A DNA stretch of 64,000 bases. Source: Sipunculus nudus. Taxonomy: Eukaryota > Annelida > Sipuncula > Golfingiida > Sipunculidae. Under the pieces are notes generated by a model that saw only the letters and a program-made list of their open reading frames with translations, had not been told where the DNA came from and ran no database searches. Location of the stretch: the NCBI GenBank assembly GCA_026874595.1, contig CM049318.1, positions 50,496,750-50,560,749 on the forward strand. Direction: 5' to 3'. Position numbers and translations under genes: made by a program. Every line of letters starts with the position of its first letter. Position 1 is the first letter of the stretch. This document shows positions 11,384-22,700 of this stretch, piece by piece.

Positions 11384-11674
11384 ATGTCAGAAGAATGTGA
11401 CAGCACAACGCTTGACGACACTACAGAAACAATTGTATTAGATTCTTTTTCATGCAGTGTGTGTTACCTGAGTTTTACAAATTGCGAAAGTATATTTGAT
11501 GTTCAAAATAATTCAGAAGAGACAATATTCTTTGATGACAGTACTATATTCATCCCCTGTCAATCATGTAGACAGTGTGTGCATTTGCACTGTGCTTTAT
11601 CGCAAAATATTACCACAGATAACATGTTATATTTTATAGAGCAACCTTATTTCTGTCCGACTTGTGGAATCTGA
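11384..11674 (+). CDS. Small cysteine-rich protein with a PHD-like zinc-finger pattern
   Basis: The 96-residue frame contains CSVCYLSF near residue 24, then IPCQSCRQCVHLHCAL (about residues 58-73), then YFCPTCGI at the end. This CxxC...CxxCxxCxxxHC...CxxC spacing resembles a PHD or related treble-clef finger. A consensus-like acceptor (TTTTATTGCAG) lies just before the ATG, and GAGGTAGGAA lies after the stop, so it could be an exon. It sits directly upstream of a Harbinger pair and could be an accessory element protein or an unrelated host exon. Its function is unknown. Confidence 0.4.
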   Translation: MSEECDSTTLDDTTETIVLDSFSCSVCYLSFTNCESIFDVQNNSEETIFFDDSTIFIPCQSCRQCVHLHCALSQNITTDNMLYFIEQPYFCPTCGI

Positions 11675-11769
11675 TTTTGAGGTAGGAAACTAACTTATTT
11701 CATATCTTTGTCAGATTTTGGAATAAAGTTTAAAACATTGGTATAACCACATTTTTCTACCGTGTTAAC

Positions 11770-12340
11770 ATGCCACTAGGGAAAAAAAACACAACCTGCC
11801 TCTGTGTCAAGCAAATTCTGATGCAACTTCTTACAAGAAAAAGGCTGCTGCCTGGGGTGAGATTCATGAAAGCTTTTGCAGTGCCAGCATTGGGTGACGA
11901 ATTTCAGCAGTCACAGCAAACAAGTAAAACTGACAGGAGGTGGACCTCCACTTAAGCCACCTGATGACATGACAATAAAAATTAAAGATCTACTTGTAAA
12001 GGAATTTTTGGAAATCAACAATCCCTACGATGATGATGCAAATGATACCAGAGCTGACACACAACAAAAGGATGAAGCTGAATCCCAGGATTCAGTGAGC
12101 ATCAACAGTGAAATAAGCAGCGATTCTATAAGGTCACCATCAAGCAGCATTTGTGAGCAGCTTCCTTCTTCCACCCAAAGATGCACAAGTATTTCCACAA
12201 CTATTGCTGAAGGTGGACATTGCAGCAGTTCTTTGACAAGTACGCCAAGAACACCCCCGGCAACACAAAGTGCATCACAAACCCTCAGTAGCACCTGTCA
12301 GGTTGCCAGCGTAATATTCCCAGATATATTGACTAAATAA
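11770..12340 (+). pseudogene. Harbinger-associated Myb/SANT-like DNA-binding protein (frameshifted)
   Basis: Harbinger elements encode a Myb-like protein that helps import and target the transposase. Here a helix-containing N-terminal part (11770-11955) is followed in another frame by VKLTGGGPPLKPPD (about 11926-11966). That Gly-Gly-Gly-Pro-Pro motif is typical of these proteins and of their GLIS/MADF-like relatives. The C-terminal part is Ser/Thr-rich. At least one frameshift near 11850-11940 breaks it. It lies 0.8 kb upstream of the transposase on the same strand. Confidence 0.65.
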
Positions 12341-13151
12341 ACAGTTACAAAGATGACACAAGCTAAAGTTTTAACAGTCTAAAATCAGTTTTGCTAAATA
12401 TGTTTTCATTTGCTAAAAAATGTTTTCATTCATTTACATCTAATTTAGAAAGTATATGACCGTTCAAAGAAATTGATGGAAGTATGGACAGAAATGCATA
12501 CAGAATCCAGAAGAAGATCTCATGCCGTTTTGGCCTACATTGTATTTATTTGTACCAGGGATTAAAATTGGTGCATATATGGTTTTTGATTGATTGATTA
12601 TAATTAAACTTCACAATATGGATTAGATTTTATTTAACAACTATTTTATCTTTTATCCTTTCTAGTTTGGTTGTCATTTTATCTTTCGTTGCTATTCTTG
12701 CTGTTTTACTTGACAAGATTTTAGTTATGTGATTTTCTTTAATATGCATGAGAGTAATTTTGATATAGATACTAATTGTGGTTTTTGAGGTTAATAGCAT
12801 TTTATACTTTAATACATATATGAACGTTTACTTTTTAACAGTTCATAAATTCATTTTTTCATATTCAGTTTATTGAATAAGAGATCCACCACGTATCTTA
12901 ATTCATTTGGTTTATTGTGACATGTTAAAGTTTGTCATATTTTATGATCTGCGACAGAAGGATTGCTAGACATTTGAAATCTCATGATAACACAGCTCAT
13001 TTGCTTTTGAGATATTGCACTTACTACCAGTAAGCATCTAAGACACTCACTTGTAATTTTAAGCTGTTATTTGCATTTTACTTAGACATTGTTTTCTTCA
13101 GGCAGATATGCCATTTATGTTGTTATGATTACAAAGTCTGTGTAATCAGTA
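12341..13151. other. AT-rich spacer between the two Harbinger ORFs
   Basis: No ORF of note and no recognised motif are present. The stretch separates the two genes of one Harbinger element, as is usual in this superfamily. Confidence 0.6.
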
Positions 13152-14019
13152 ATGGATGTGATATATCAATATGGATCCCTGCAGGAAGTCCTCGATGATC
13201 ACGAAATACTGGCTGGACCAGAAAGTGTTATCTCTGATCGGGTAAATCCTTTTGAATTGTTCAGGGATCTTGAATTTATCAGAAGATTTCGTCTGTCAAA
13301 ACAAAGTGTAATTGAGTTGACTGATATAATATATTTAGATGTCGCCCCGAAATCAACCAAATGCCAAGACATCCCTCCTCACTTAAGGTGTTGATAGCAC
13401 TTCAATATTTTGCAACAGGTTGTTTCCAGATAACAGTTGGTGATTTAGTCAGGATTCATCAGACAACTGTGAGCAGAATCGGTAAGCGTGTTTCGACTGC
13501 TTTTGCGAGAAAAAGGTTGACATTCATAAGTTTCCTGAAAGAGAAAATGCACAACATGTCATGCAACAATTTCATCAAATTGCTGAACTTCCAACAGTCA
13601 TAGCTGCCATTGACTGCACACACATAAAAATAGCAAACCCATGTGGCGAAGACTCTGCAAGGTTCATTAACTGCAAGGGTTTCTATTCGCTCAACTGTCA
13701 GTAAACTTGTGACGGAAATATGGCTTATACAAGCGTAGTCACCAGATGGCCAGGCAGTGCCCATGATTCCCGGATATTCAGGGAATCGGCTCTTTGTCGT
13801 GACCTTGAGAGGAGTAATAGTGATGGACAAAATGGTATTATTTTAGGTGATGCTGGCTACCCTTCAATGCCTTATCTCATGACCCCTGTGAACAATTCTA
13901 ACACAGCAGCCAAACGGCGCTACAACTTTGCCTATTCTCAAACCATAGGGATTGTTGAGAGAGCATTCGGCCTTCTCAAAAGGCAATTTGCTTGCGTGCA
14001 TTTTGGAATATTGGTTTAA
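13152..14019 (+). pseudogene. Harbinger (HARBI1-type, DDE_Tnp_4) transposase, broken
   Basis: The N-terminal part (13152-13394) and a helix-turn-helix region (LIALQYFATGCFQITVGDL and IHQTTVSRIGKRV) are followed by the catalytic core. The first Asp is in AAIDCTHIKI (about 13606-13632), the second in ILGDAGYPSMPYLM, and the Glu in GIVERAFGLLKRQF (about 13948-13990). All three catalytic residues survive, but there are frame changes near 13394 and 13500 and a stop (TAA near 13702). The product normally cuts and pastes the element with 3-bp TWA target duplications. The ends of this copy were not located. Confidence 0.85.
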
Positions 14020-14805
14020 TAAGAAACTGTATTCCCAGTGAACTGTAGTCTCCATATAACATAACTTCGCTCTTGTCAGAGACGAAGAAAATTGCGGTAA
14101 TGGGTCATACACAGCCAGGTTAGGGCTTAGGCCAAGGATAGTTTAAGTTGCATTTTTTTAATGTTGGGATGCTACTCAGACATATGAAAACCATTTTTTT
14201 AGCAATATATATATTTTTAATAGTCACCCTAGCACTTCATTCATATCTGTAATGGCGATTCCTTTGATAACACTAAAAAAAGCGCAAAGTTCTTGTTGTT
14301 CCATTCAATACGGTCATGTCATAACAAGGCAAGATGGCGATCGGCACGAAACGTCCAGCCTGACAGCTGAGCTCCGAGGTTTGTTCTTTCAAAATTATAT
14401 AGTAAAAAAATAATTAAGATTTTCAGAAAACTACGTTTACGAAATAAAACAGATTCCAAATTATTTGAGAAAATACGGTATAGATATTCTTCCTGAAATA
14501 ATGAATGTACCGGACAATGAGGAACCACATGGTCATGGCCATGTTGCACAAAACTGTTTGGTGCAACAAATAAGAAATAGGTTGATATCACGCTTTCTGT
14601 AAGAAATGTGCATTAACTCTACGTGCACGTACTAAACACTTTGGTAGAATCAAGTTGATATTGAAAAAAAACAAATTAAGCTTTGTTACTTTTGTGTTTG
14701 TTCTGTTACACTTTCAAAGAACAATGGTCACCTACCATAACTGAAAAAATGAGGCTTGATAACATGGTATGAATTTACCTGTTGCATTTCAGTACCATTT
14801 CCTGG
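14020..14805. other. No gene recognised
   Basis: AT-rich sequence between the Harbinger transposase and the minisatellite. A 90-residue minus-strand ORF (14319-14591) shows no motif or family resemblance. Harbinger terminal inverted repeats may lie here but could not be identified by eye. Confidence 0.5.
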
Positions 14806-15190
14806 TCTATACCTACCTGAAGTCCTTGTATTGGTCTATACCTACCTGTAGTCCTTGTATTAGTCTATCTATACCTACCTGTAGTCCTTGTATTGGTCTG
14901 TACCTACCTGTAGTCCTTGTATTGGTCTATCTATACCTACCTGTAGTTCTTGTATTGGTCTATACCTACCTGTAGTCCTTGTATTGGTCTATCTATACCT
15001 ACCTGTAGTTCTTGTATTGGTCTATACCTACCTGTAGTTATTGTATTGGTCTATATCTACCTGTAGTTATTGTTTGGTCTATAACTACCCGAGTTCTTGA
15101 AAAGTCTGTACTTACCTGTAGTTCTTGTATTGCTCTGTGCCTACCTATAGGTCTTGTCCTTGTCTGTACTTATCTGTATTTATGCACTTG
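14806..15190 (+). repeat. Minisatellite, unit about 29-33 bp
   Basis: Roughly a dozen tandem copies of a unit such as TCTATACCTACCTGTAGTCC plus TTGTATTGG are present. Some units carry an extra TCTA, and the copies decay towards the 3' end. An ORF reading Leu-Pro-Val-Val-Leu-Val repeats through it only because of the tandem repetition and is not a gene. Confidence 0.9.
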
Positions 15191-15699
15191 ACCTCTGCGT
15201 GCCTTCAGATTGTAGTTTCAGCATAGCAAAATCTACCATTTATCTTTCTGTCTTCATTATTTATCTCCTTTGTATAATAAATTGTTATTAATGTTTCTAT
15301 CATCCTTTATCTATGCATAAAATGCTATCTTTAATATATGTAAATATCTCATGGATTGACAGATAAAATTATCTCTTTGGGCCACTCTGAAAGTGCTGCA
15401 TTTCTATGCTTGAATCTATTATGATATCATGAGTCATCTGTCCATATGACTAGAGTAAGTTCCAAGTATCTCTGAAAGAATATTGCTTTAAAAATTGAAA
15501 AATTTTCTGTGCAAAACCCATATTTGAATAATATAAAAAAATTCTGCTAAAATCATGCTAGCTCTTAAGCTTATAAGTTAGTCTAGCGTTTAACTACCCC
15601 CCGGGCAGGTCTAACTTTTCGGGAGCTAATCAGCTTAGTTAAACCCCAACAAATATTAGTCCACCCATCAGCATATGGATTATAGTTAGTACGCCTTTT
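15191..15699. other. No gene recognised
   Basis: AT-rich sequence with no supported feature. Confidence 0.5.
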
Positions 15700-15945
15700 A
15701 ACCATGGAATATCCTTTAATCCACCTTTAGTCTGTCCATCAGCATACGGCTCAAAGTGTTCTTAGAAAATTCAGAGTACTCAAAAGATTCAGTTGATTAT
15801 ATGGTTGATGGTTTTAATAAAGGTTTCTCACTGGGTTTTATGAGAATATGCAAGCCACTTAAATCCAAACATGTGCTGTCCCTCCAAGAAAATCAAAATT
15901 CAGTTGACTCAAAAAATAAAATTTCCCCTATTGCCAGATGCACCA
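15700..15945 (+). pseudogene. Remnant of a DIRS-like reverse transcriptase N-terminal region
   Basis: The reading around 15756-15930 contains VDYMVDGFNKGFSLGF followed by a segment ending LQENQNSVDSK. This matches in order the region before the polymerase core in the DIRS/Ngaro-like element at 61100-61280 (FLEGFDIGYQGP, then SENHNSALSQPEVVSAKL). The open frame continues to 16013 with an unrelated CTTCGKL motif. The rest of the polymerase is missing. A solitary fragment of a third DIRS-type element is the simplest reading. Confidence 0.55.
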
Positions 15946-16892
15946 CATGTGGAAAATTGAAGGTTTACAATGAAAAGTATGCCTTTAAATGCATCCACAA
16001 TCTTTCTAAATAGTATAGTGTTCTATGTCAGATATATTGATCAACAAGGAATGTTGTGCCAAAATGGATTTTATGGGCTAACTTTGTCAATTTTTATGTA
16101 CTGATTAAAAAAATACCAGGTGCCATTTTTTCAAGCCAGGTCTTAAGCCGCCAATTAGAATTTCAAAATGGCCGCCATTTTTCTTGTTTTTCAAAATGGG
16201 CAGAGTTTACTGAACACAGAAGCTCTGCATATTAATTTAAGAAGTACATCCATCATTGACAAAAGTTTATTCTTTACCCTGATTTATATCTTTTACGCAC
16301 CCTAATTTTAAGCTCCCTGTGAGCTAATGCTATGCTGCAATGTCAGGCCCTATGATCTCACCATATATAAACATGAGACATAACTTCGCATAACATCACA
16401 AACTATTTTGCTGTGCAGAACTAGCTAACACAGCTGAACAACAATGACAACGCAGATAGACGATTTTGCCAGACATTACCAAGCACAACACGGAGTGTCA
16501 ACTGAGGAATTATGAAAATTAACTGATTGTTACTGGTCAAGAGTGGGGACATTTTGCAGATGATTACAAATACGTGTATATGGTCTGAATGCTGAACTGA
16601 ATGTACTGTTCGACATCGACAGCAATGGATATACCTTGTCACAGTGATATTGTGTGTTATACGAACATTCTTTCGTGTCATCTTACTGTGAGTACATTTA
16701 TTTGCCCCATATCATTTCAGAGCTAAACATATTGCTGTCATATACAACGCATATGAAACATCCCAGGTCAGTGATACAACAATTTTGGTACTATTGACAT
16801 TACACAGTGTTCTCGGATACGGGCACTCATGGCAGGGGCGCCGCCAAAAAAAGTTTTCTTTTAAATAGACCAGCTGATAGATTTTTTTCCAT
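15946..16892. other. No gene recognised
   Basis: Contains a perfect short palindrome with a YY1-like core (AAAATGGCCGCCATTTT, about 16165-16181). An 86-residue minus-strand ORF (16421-16681) shows no recognised motif. The LTR of the following gypsy remnant was not found here. Confidence 0.5.
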
Positions 16893-17385
16893 ATGGAAAC
16901 AATGTATGTCTATACACTCCTCTACTTTAGTCAAAGTGGGTATTTGGTGCCGTACATATTAGAAGGTATGGAGGATAAGGGCTTATGCAATTACAACCCA
17001 TTCAAGTTAACAGACGAGCAGTGTAAAAGCCCCTCAATAATATTTAGCAAGTTTGAAGAAAGCCTAAACGTAAAGAAACCTAACCCAGCAGCGGCTATGC
17101 TTGATCTACATTTTATGTATCAAGATAAACATGAAACACTTGATAAGTTTTACACCTGGCTGAAATAAAAAACAACAGGCTGTGGCTTCATCAATACTGA
17201 TGAGGAATTTATTAACATTATTATTCAGAGTTTGGCAAGCACACCTATACCAGAATTTCAAAAGTGGTTTCTAGACCTAGGCCCTAACAACTGCAATATG
17301 TGGCTTGAAACTGTGCTCGCAGGAGGTCGTAAACATAAAAGCATGATTGCTAATATGAAACATTTAAAAGATAAAACACAACTTC
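16893..17385 (+). pseudogene. Gypsy gag-like remnant
   Basis: The frame 16893-17168 and its continuation to about 17380 encode a helical region with no zinc knuckle, for example FEESLNVKKPNPAAAMLDLH and DKHETLDKFYTWLK, then FINTDEEFINIIIQSLASTP. The spacing is like that of the gag region of elements A and C here (a capsid-like segment in which a DxFxxxL-type pattern recurs). A stop at 17166-17168 breaks it. The nucleocapsid and protease have been deleted before the polymerase remnant begins. Confidence 0.5.
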
Positions 17386-17850
17386 AACAACTTGAAAACC
17401 CCACCTGATTTTAGGAACAAAACAGAACTGCAGGAATTCTTAGGTGCCATCACATACCTAGCACCAATCATTCATAATTTATTATCTCAGGCAGAACCAC
17501 TGAGAGCACTTCTGAGCATGGATGTACTATCTGAGTGGCCGGAGGATGATCATCATCAATTCAAAGAGCTAAAAAACACCATTAGCAAAGAAGCTTGTTG
17601 AAACTACTATGACTTAATGGTTGACGCAAGTCAGAAAGATCTAGGAGCTGCATTGCTACAACCTGATAGAAAAGCAGATAGTACTTATCTGTAGCATTCG
17701 CCAGCAAAGCATTGTCAGATCCACAGAAACTATCTCAACATAGAAACGTGAAATGTTGGCAGTATAATCTGGTGTTAAACAGTTTTACGTATATATCTCT
17801 ACAACAGACTATTTACTGTGATATCTGATCACAAGCCATAAGAGATGATT
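17386..17850 (+). pseudogene. Gypsy reverse transcriptase thumb and RNase H remnant
   Basis: 17392-17601 encodes FRNKTELQEFLGAITYLAPI and AEPLRALLSMDVLSEWPED, the end of a gypsy polymerase thumb. It is followed by LMVDASQKDLGAALLQPD (RNase H, first Asp) at about 17615-17668 and, after frame changes, VISDHKP at about 17820. The fingers and palm with the DD active site are absent, so a deletion joins gag directly to the thumb. The copy is inactive. Confidence 0.75.
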
Positions 17851-18672
17851 TGTAAGAAACTAATTAACGCAGCCCCACTGAGACTACAAGCTATGATGCT
17901 CGATATACAAGGTTATGAATATACTGTGAAATATTGCCCAGGAAAGAATATTGGACTCGCTGATGCCCTGAGCAGATTGCCAAACCTGCTAAATGCTGAG
18001 GATGTTCCTATCTATGTATGTGTCGAACATACACCTTTAAGCAAAGACAAGCTGAACGATATCAAAGAACCACCACAGGCAGATCCAACACTGAGTGAAT
18101 TCAAACTTATTGTTTTCCATTGATGGCCACAACAACTGCCCAGAAATTTACAGCAATTTTGGTCCATTCAGGATGAACTAGGCATTGATGACAGACTCAT
18201 CATGAAAGGTGAATATATATATTCCAGAGCCACTCAGGCAAGGATTTCTCTTTAACTTGCATACTGGTCTCCTTGGTATAATTAAAACACAGCTATGAGC
18301 CAGGAAACATGTATATTGGCCGTATATGAACAAAGACATTGAACTTATGTGTAAACAGTGTACAGTATGTCAGACAAAATGGATTTTAGAATTTCAAAAC
18401 TTTGTGACAGCATGGGGTATACAACATGATACATCATCTCCTTGGTATCCCAGGTCAAATTCTATGGATTCATAGAAAGGCAGACAGCAACTGTCAAACA
18501 CACCATAACAAAAGCATTAGAAGCAAACAAGGATGTAAAACTAGCTTTACTCAGCTTAAGGACTACACCTATTGATAGTAAGATTGACAGCCCACCAGAA
18601 CTGATGTTTCAAAGGAAAGTGAATGATACACTCCCAAGTAAGATTGTGTATAAACAGTTAACCAGTACACAG
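17845..18672 (+). pseudogene. Gypsy RNase H tail and internally deleted integrase
   Basis: 17845-18123 contains YCPGKNIGLADALSRLPNLL, the conserved RNase H end. After a stop at 18121-18123, the integrase zinc region is readable (HTGLLGIIKTQL, then CKQCTVCQTK near 18350-18380). The frame then jumps to FVTAWGIQHDTSSPWYP and SNSMDS-like sequence, losing most of the catalytic core, including the first two Asp residues. The tail includes ERQTATVKHTITKALEANKD and PPELMFQRKVNDTLPSK. Confidence 0.75.
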
Positions 18673-18721
18673 TGAATGTAATGAAACCTGCATATATTAC
18701 AGACTGTGTACTGGTTAACTG
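18655..18721. repeat. Perfect 19-bp inverted repeat (hairpin)
   Basis: CAGTTAACCAGTACACAGT at 18655-18673 is the exact reverse complement of 18703-18721, separated by 29 bp. It lies at the very end of the integrase remnant. It may be a fold-back in the 3' end of the dead gypsy RNA or a trace of another insertion. Confidence 0.9.
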
Positions 18722-19330
18722 TCTGAGTAAAGCCACAGTATTTGACTCTATACAGCTAATTATAACAGTTATTGATGAATGGATTTCTTTGTACTTATTT
18801 AAGGATGTAATGGTTTATGTATGCACTAGTACATTGTATTTCATCTGTATTTCCTCCCACTTAGATATTTCTTACTTTCTCTTTTGTCCACTAGTTTCCA
18901 AACATGTTCCGTGTTTGGTGTTCCATACCAAAGTGGCCTCAATTGTTATCAACGAGACTCCATAGTCTGACAGCCATTATAAGGAACATATATGTGCTAT
19001 TATACAAACGATCAACTTCTATTCAACGTGTTAGTGCATATTACAAAAGAACGATGGAACTTATGGAATATAGTCTTGGTCTCTGTGTTACTGTATGGCA
19101 AAAGGATTATACCAGTGTTTGTGTTGAAACGTCCTAGCGCAACTGCACCAACATTAGTTTGGAAACTCTGTGTGGGCTCTACCTAAGGATACACAAGGTT
19201 ACAAGGAGCTCTGGTCATACTGCCATGCTGCTTACAAACAGGAAGTGACCTAACTGTCACATGATTATAGTCTCTGTACATAGTGACCTCTGGTCATTAC
19301 CCTGTGTGATATGAACCATGACATAACAAA
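18722..19330. other. No gene recognised
   Basis: Several short overlapping ORFs (for example 18672-18965 and 18904-19137) show no family motifs. No LTR matching the upstream gypsy remnant was seen. Confidence 0.5.
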
Positions 19331-19351
19331 CATAGTTAGCTCAACAGGGAG
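19331..19351 (+). repeat. 5' half of a tRNA-like (SINE head) sequence, with box A
   Basis: TAGCTCAACAGG (19337-19348) fits a Pol III box A, and GCTC...GAGC can form a D-stem once the inserted element is removed. The last five bases, GGGAG, are the target duplication of gypsy element A. The 3' half lies at 24146-24200. The sequence is either a tRNA pseudogene or the head of a tRNA-derived SINE. Confidence 0.6.
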
Positions 19352-19510
19352 TGTTGCATATCAGAATAATGTCACAATAGTTAATGATGTCGCCACCAGA
19401 TGGCAGCAACAACCGATGACTTGTATATGTATGAGTGATATAACCGCGCAGTAATATAATAAAATATAGTTCCAAAATGGCGTGGTTTGCTTGACATGTG
19501 ACGCACAACA
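19352..19510 (+). repeat. 5' LTR of element A (159 bp)
   Basis: Starts TGTTGCATATC and ends GACGCACAACA. Compared with the 3' LTR I count three differences, all transitions, near the 3' half. It contains a YY1-like CCAAAATGGCGTGG and ATAATAAAATA as a possible polyadenylation or TATA-like stretch. Confidence 0.95.
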
Positions 19511-19528
19511 TGGTGTCAGAAAAGGGAT
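19511..19528 (+). promoter_or_regulatory. Primer-binding site of element A
   Basis: TGGTGTCAGAAAAGGGAT directly abuts the 5' LTR end, where a tRNA 3' end would prime minus-strand synthesis. The tRNA species cannot be named from memory with confidence. Confidence 0.75.
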
Positions 19529-19717
19529 GAAAAACTGTATTTAAACAAAGTACAGGCAATAGACAAGTGACACAAAGGACAATTAAAGAACTGTGAACCT
19601 AAAGGGCCACACAATATAGGATTACCGTCGCTGTCAGAAAAAGGTCAGCCGATCGAAAAAAAAAAGCAGACGTCGTGTCAGGTAGGCCGCCATATTGTTA
19701 AAAAAAGGAAAGACAAA

Positions 19718-22700
19718 ATGGCCGAATGTCCGAAACCTAAACAATTAGATCTGTCCTCCAATAAAACGGAAAACTGGAAACGGTTTAAGAGATCCTATGA
19801 ACTATACTCCATGAGTATTGAACTTGACAAAAAAACTGAAAAGCAACAAAGTGCTATCTTACTGAGTCTTGCGGGACCAGAAGCAACGGAAATATACGAT
19901 AGTTTCGACATACCGGTAGATGAGAGATACAAAATTGAGACAGTGCTACGAAAATTTGAAGAATTTTGTGTTAATCAGGAGAACATTACAGTGGAAAGGT
20001 ACAAATTTGGCACTAGAGTGCAGCGTGAAGGTGAGACGTTTGACTCGTTTCTTACTGATCTTAGGACTTTGATTAAAACCTGTGATTATGGTGAACTGAA
20101 GGATGACATTTTGAAAGATCATATTGTTATTGGCATAAAATCAGATACAGTAAGAGAAAGACTGTTTAGAGAAAGAAAGTTAACCCTGAGCAAAGCAATT
20201 GACATAGCAAAATCGGCAGAACTGTCACAGTCTCACATCAAAACAATATCAGGTGCTGAAGCCTTGCCATGTAATATAAACACTGTGAAAAGGTCACAAA
20301 AATATGTCAGTCAAAGACATGTAGCAAACAAAAAAGAAATTGTCTTTCAATGTCCTAAATGTGGAACAAAACACACAAGCAAAAAGTGTCCAGCATTCGG
20401 AAAGCTGTGTAAAAAATGTAATAAACCCAATCACTTTGCTGTATGCTGTAGAACACGCATGCATGACCGAAGCAGACCGAAAAGAGGAAGGAGAAAAGTG
20501 CACTATGTAGAAAACATATCTGAAGATGACCGTACAACAGATAGTGAGGACAGTGCATTTTTAATAGAGTCAGTCTTCTGCACAGAAAAAGTGGTCAAAT
20601 TAGATGCTGTATCTAATAATGAACAAGAATGGTATCAGACATTACAAATAAAAGACTGTAACAAGAAAATACAGTTCAAACTTGATTCGGGAGCACAAGC
20701 TAACATCATTCCAGTGAAATTGTACAAGAAAATAGGGGAACCAAGAAAAGGTACCATGACAAAAAGCAGTGTCCAGCTACACACGTACAATAAACAAAAT
20801 CTGAAAACAATTGGTGTTGTTGTGCTACCAGTCCAGTACAAAGATACAACACATGAGTTAGACTTTCACATTGTTGATGTTAAGTCAACGCCCATCTTGG
20901 GTTTAAAAGCACTGCTAAACATGAACTTGGTGAAAAGAGTAGAGTCTGTTGACACGGACACAAATCAGATACTGAAAAAATATGCGGAGGTATTTGACGG
21001 AATAGGAGAGCTGTCGGGCAACTATAATATACAGCTACAAACTGACGCTAAACCGATAGTACATCCAGCAAGGAGAATTGCAGAAACAATGAGACCTCGT
21101 GTAAAAAAATGTCTGGACAATATGGAAAAAGCAAAAATAATCCAGAAAGTAGAACATCCGACTGACTGGGTCAACTCTATTGTAATCGTAGAAAAGAAAA
21201 ATGGCTCGCTACGAATATGTCTCGACCCCCGAGACTTAAACAACCACATCAAAAGAGAGCACTTTCAAATACCAACCATTGAGGATATACAAGCCAAATT
21301 GGCAGGTGCCAAGTACTTCTCAACTCTTGACTGCTCAGCAGGCTATTGGCATGTTAAACTCACAGAGGACAGTGCAAACCTTACAACTTTCAACACACCG
21401 TTTGGACGGTATAAGTTCCTGCGTTTGCCGTTCGGCATAACGTCAGCGCAAGAAGTGTTCCAGAGAAAAATCAGTCAGATCTTCGAAAACACAGATGGAG
21501 TTCTGAATTACGTTGATGATATTTTAGTTTATGGAAAAACAGAACAAGAACATGACAAGCGACTCGAACAAGTTCTACAAAAATGCCAAAAAGAAAACAT
21601 CAAGCTGAAAAGAGAGAAATGCAAGATCAAAACAACAGAAACTACATATTTAGGGCACACGGTATCAGAGAAAGGGCTACTTCCAGACCCAGAGAAAATA
21701 CATGCTATACAACACATGCCAGTGCCAGAAGACAAAGCAGCAGTACAACGCCTACTAGGCATGATAAATTGGCTTGGTAAATTCATACCAAATGTATCTG
21801 AACTGACTGAACCCTTTAGACAACTGATCAAGAAAGACACAGTATTTCAGTGGCAGAAAGCACAGCAAGATTCATTTGAGAAAATCAAAGCGTTGTTGGC
21901 AGACAAACCATTACTGAGATATTTTGATGTAAACAAAGATGTAACAATCTCAACTGATGCAAGCCAAAGTGGACTTGGTGCTGTATTACTCCAGGAGGGA
22001 CAACCAGTGGCATTTGGAAGTCGTGCACTGAATGAATGTGAACAGAGATATGCACAGATAGAAAAGGAGTGTTTGGCAGTACTATATGCATGTGAAAGAT
22101 TCCATCAATATGTGTATGGGAAAATTGTCCATGTAGAAAATGATCACTAACCACTTGAGATAATATTCAAAAAGAAACTAGCGAATGCACCACCGCGCCT
22201 TCAGAGAATGTTAATCAGACTACAGAAGTACACTATAGATCTGAAATACAAGCCAGGAAAGGAACTTTATGTGGCTGATACGCTAAGCAGAGCATATCCC
22301 CCAAAGAATGAACAGAATGCAAATAAACTTGATGAAGATATAGAATGTCACATCCACATGATAACCAGAAACATTTAAATGACACAGAACAAACAAAGTG
22401 AAGTGAGTAAAGAAACTGAGAAAGACACAAAACTACAGATGCTGAGAAATGTCATAGAAAATGGATGGCCAGATGAGAAATCTAAGGTACCTCAAGACAT
22501 ACAAGACTATTTCAACTTCAGAGAAGAGCTTACAGTTTACAAAGGAATGATACTGAAAGGAGACAGAATTATCATACCAGATAACATGAGAAAACAAATA
22601 CTGAACAAACTCCATTCAGGACACTGGGGCATGGAGAGAACAAAGAGAAGAGCTAAGGAAACTGTATACTGGCTAGGCATAACAAAACACATCGAAAACA

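Noticed and set aside
14769-14975. Leu-Pro-Val-Val-Leu-Val repeat ORF
   Set aside because: It arises from the 29-33-bp minisatellite.
14800-15190. CRISPR-like array
   Set aside because: The units are adjacent and degenerate without unique spacers, and the DNA is eukaryotic.
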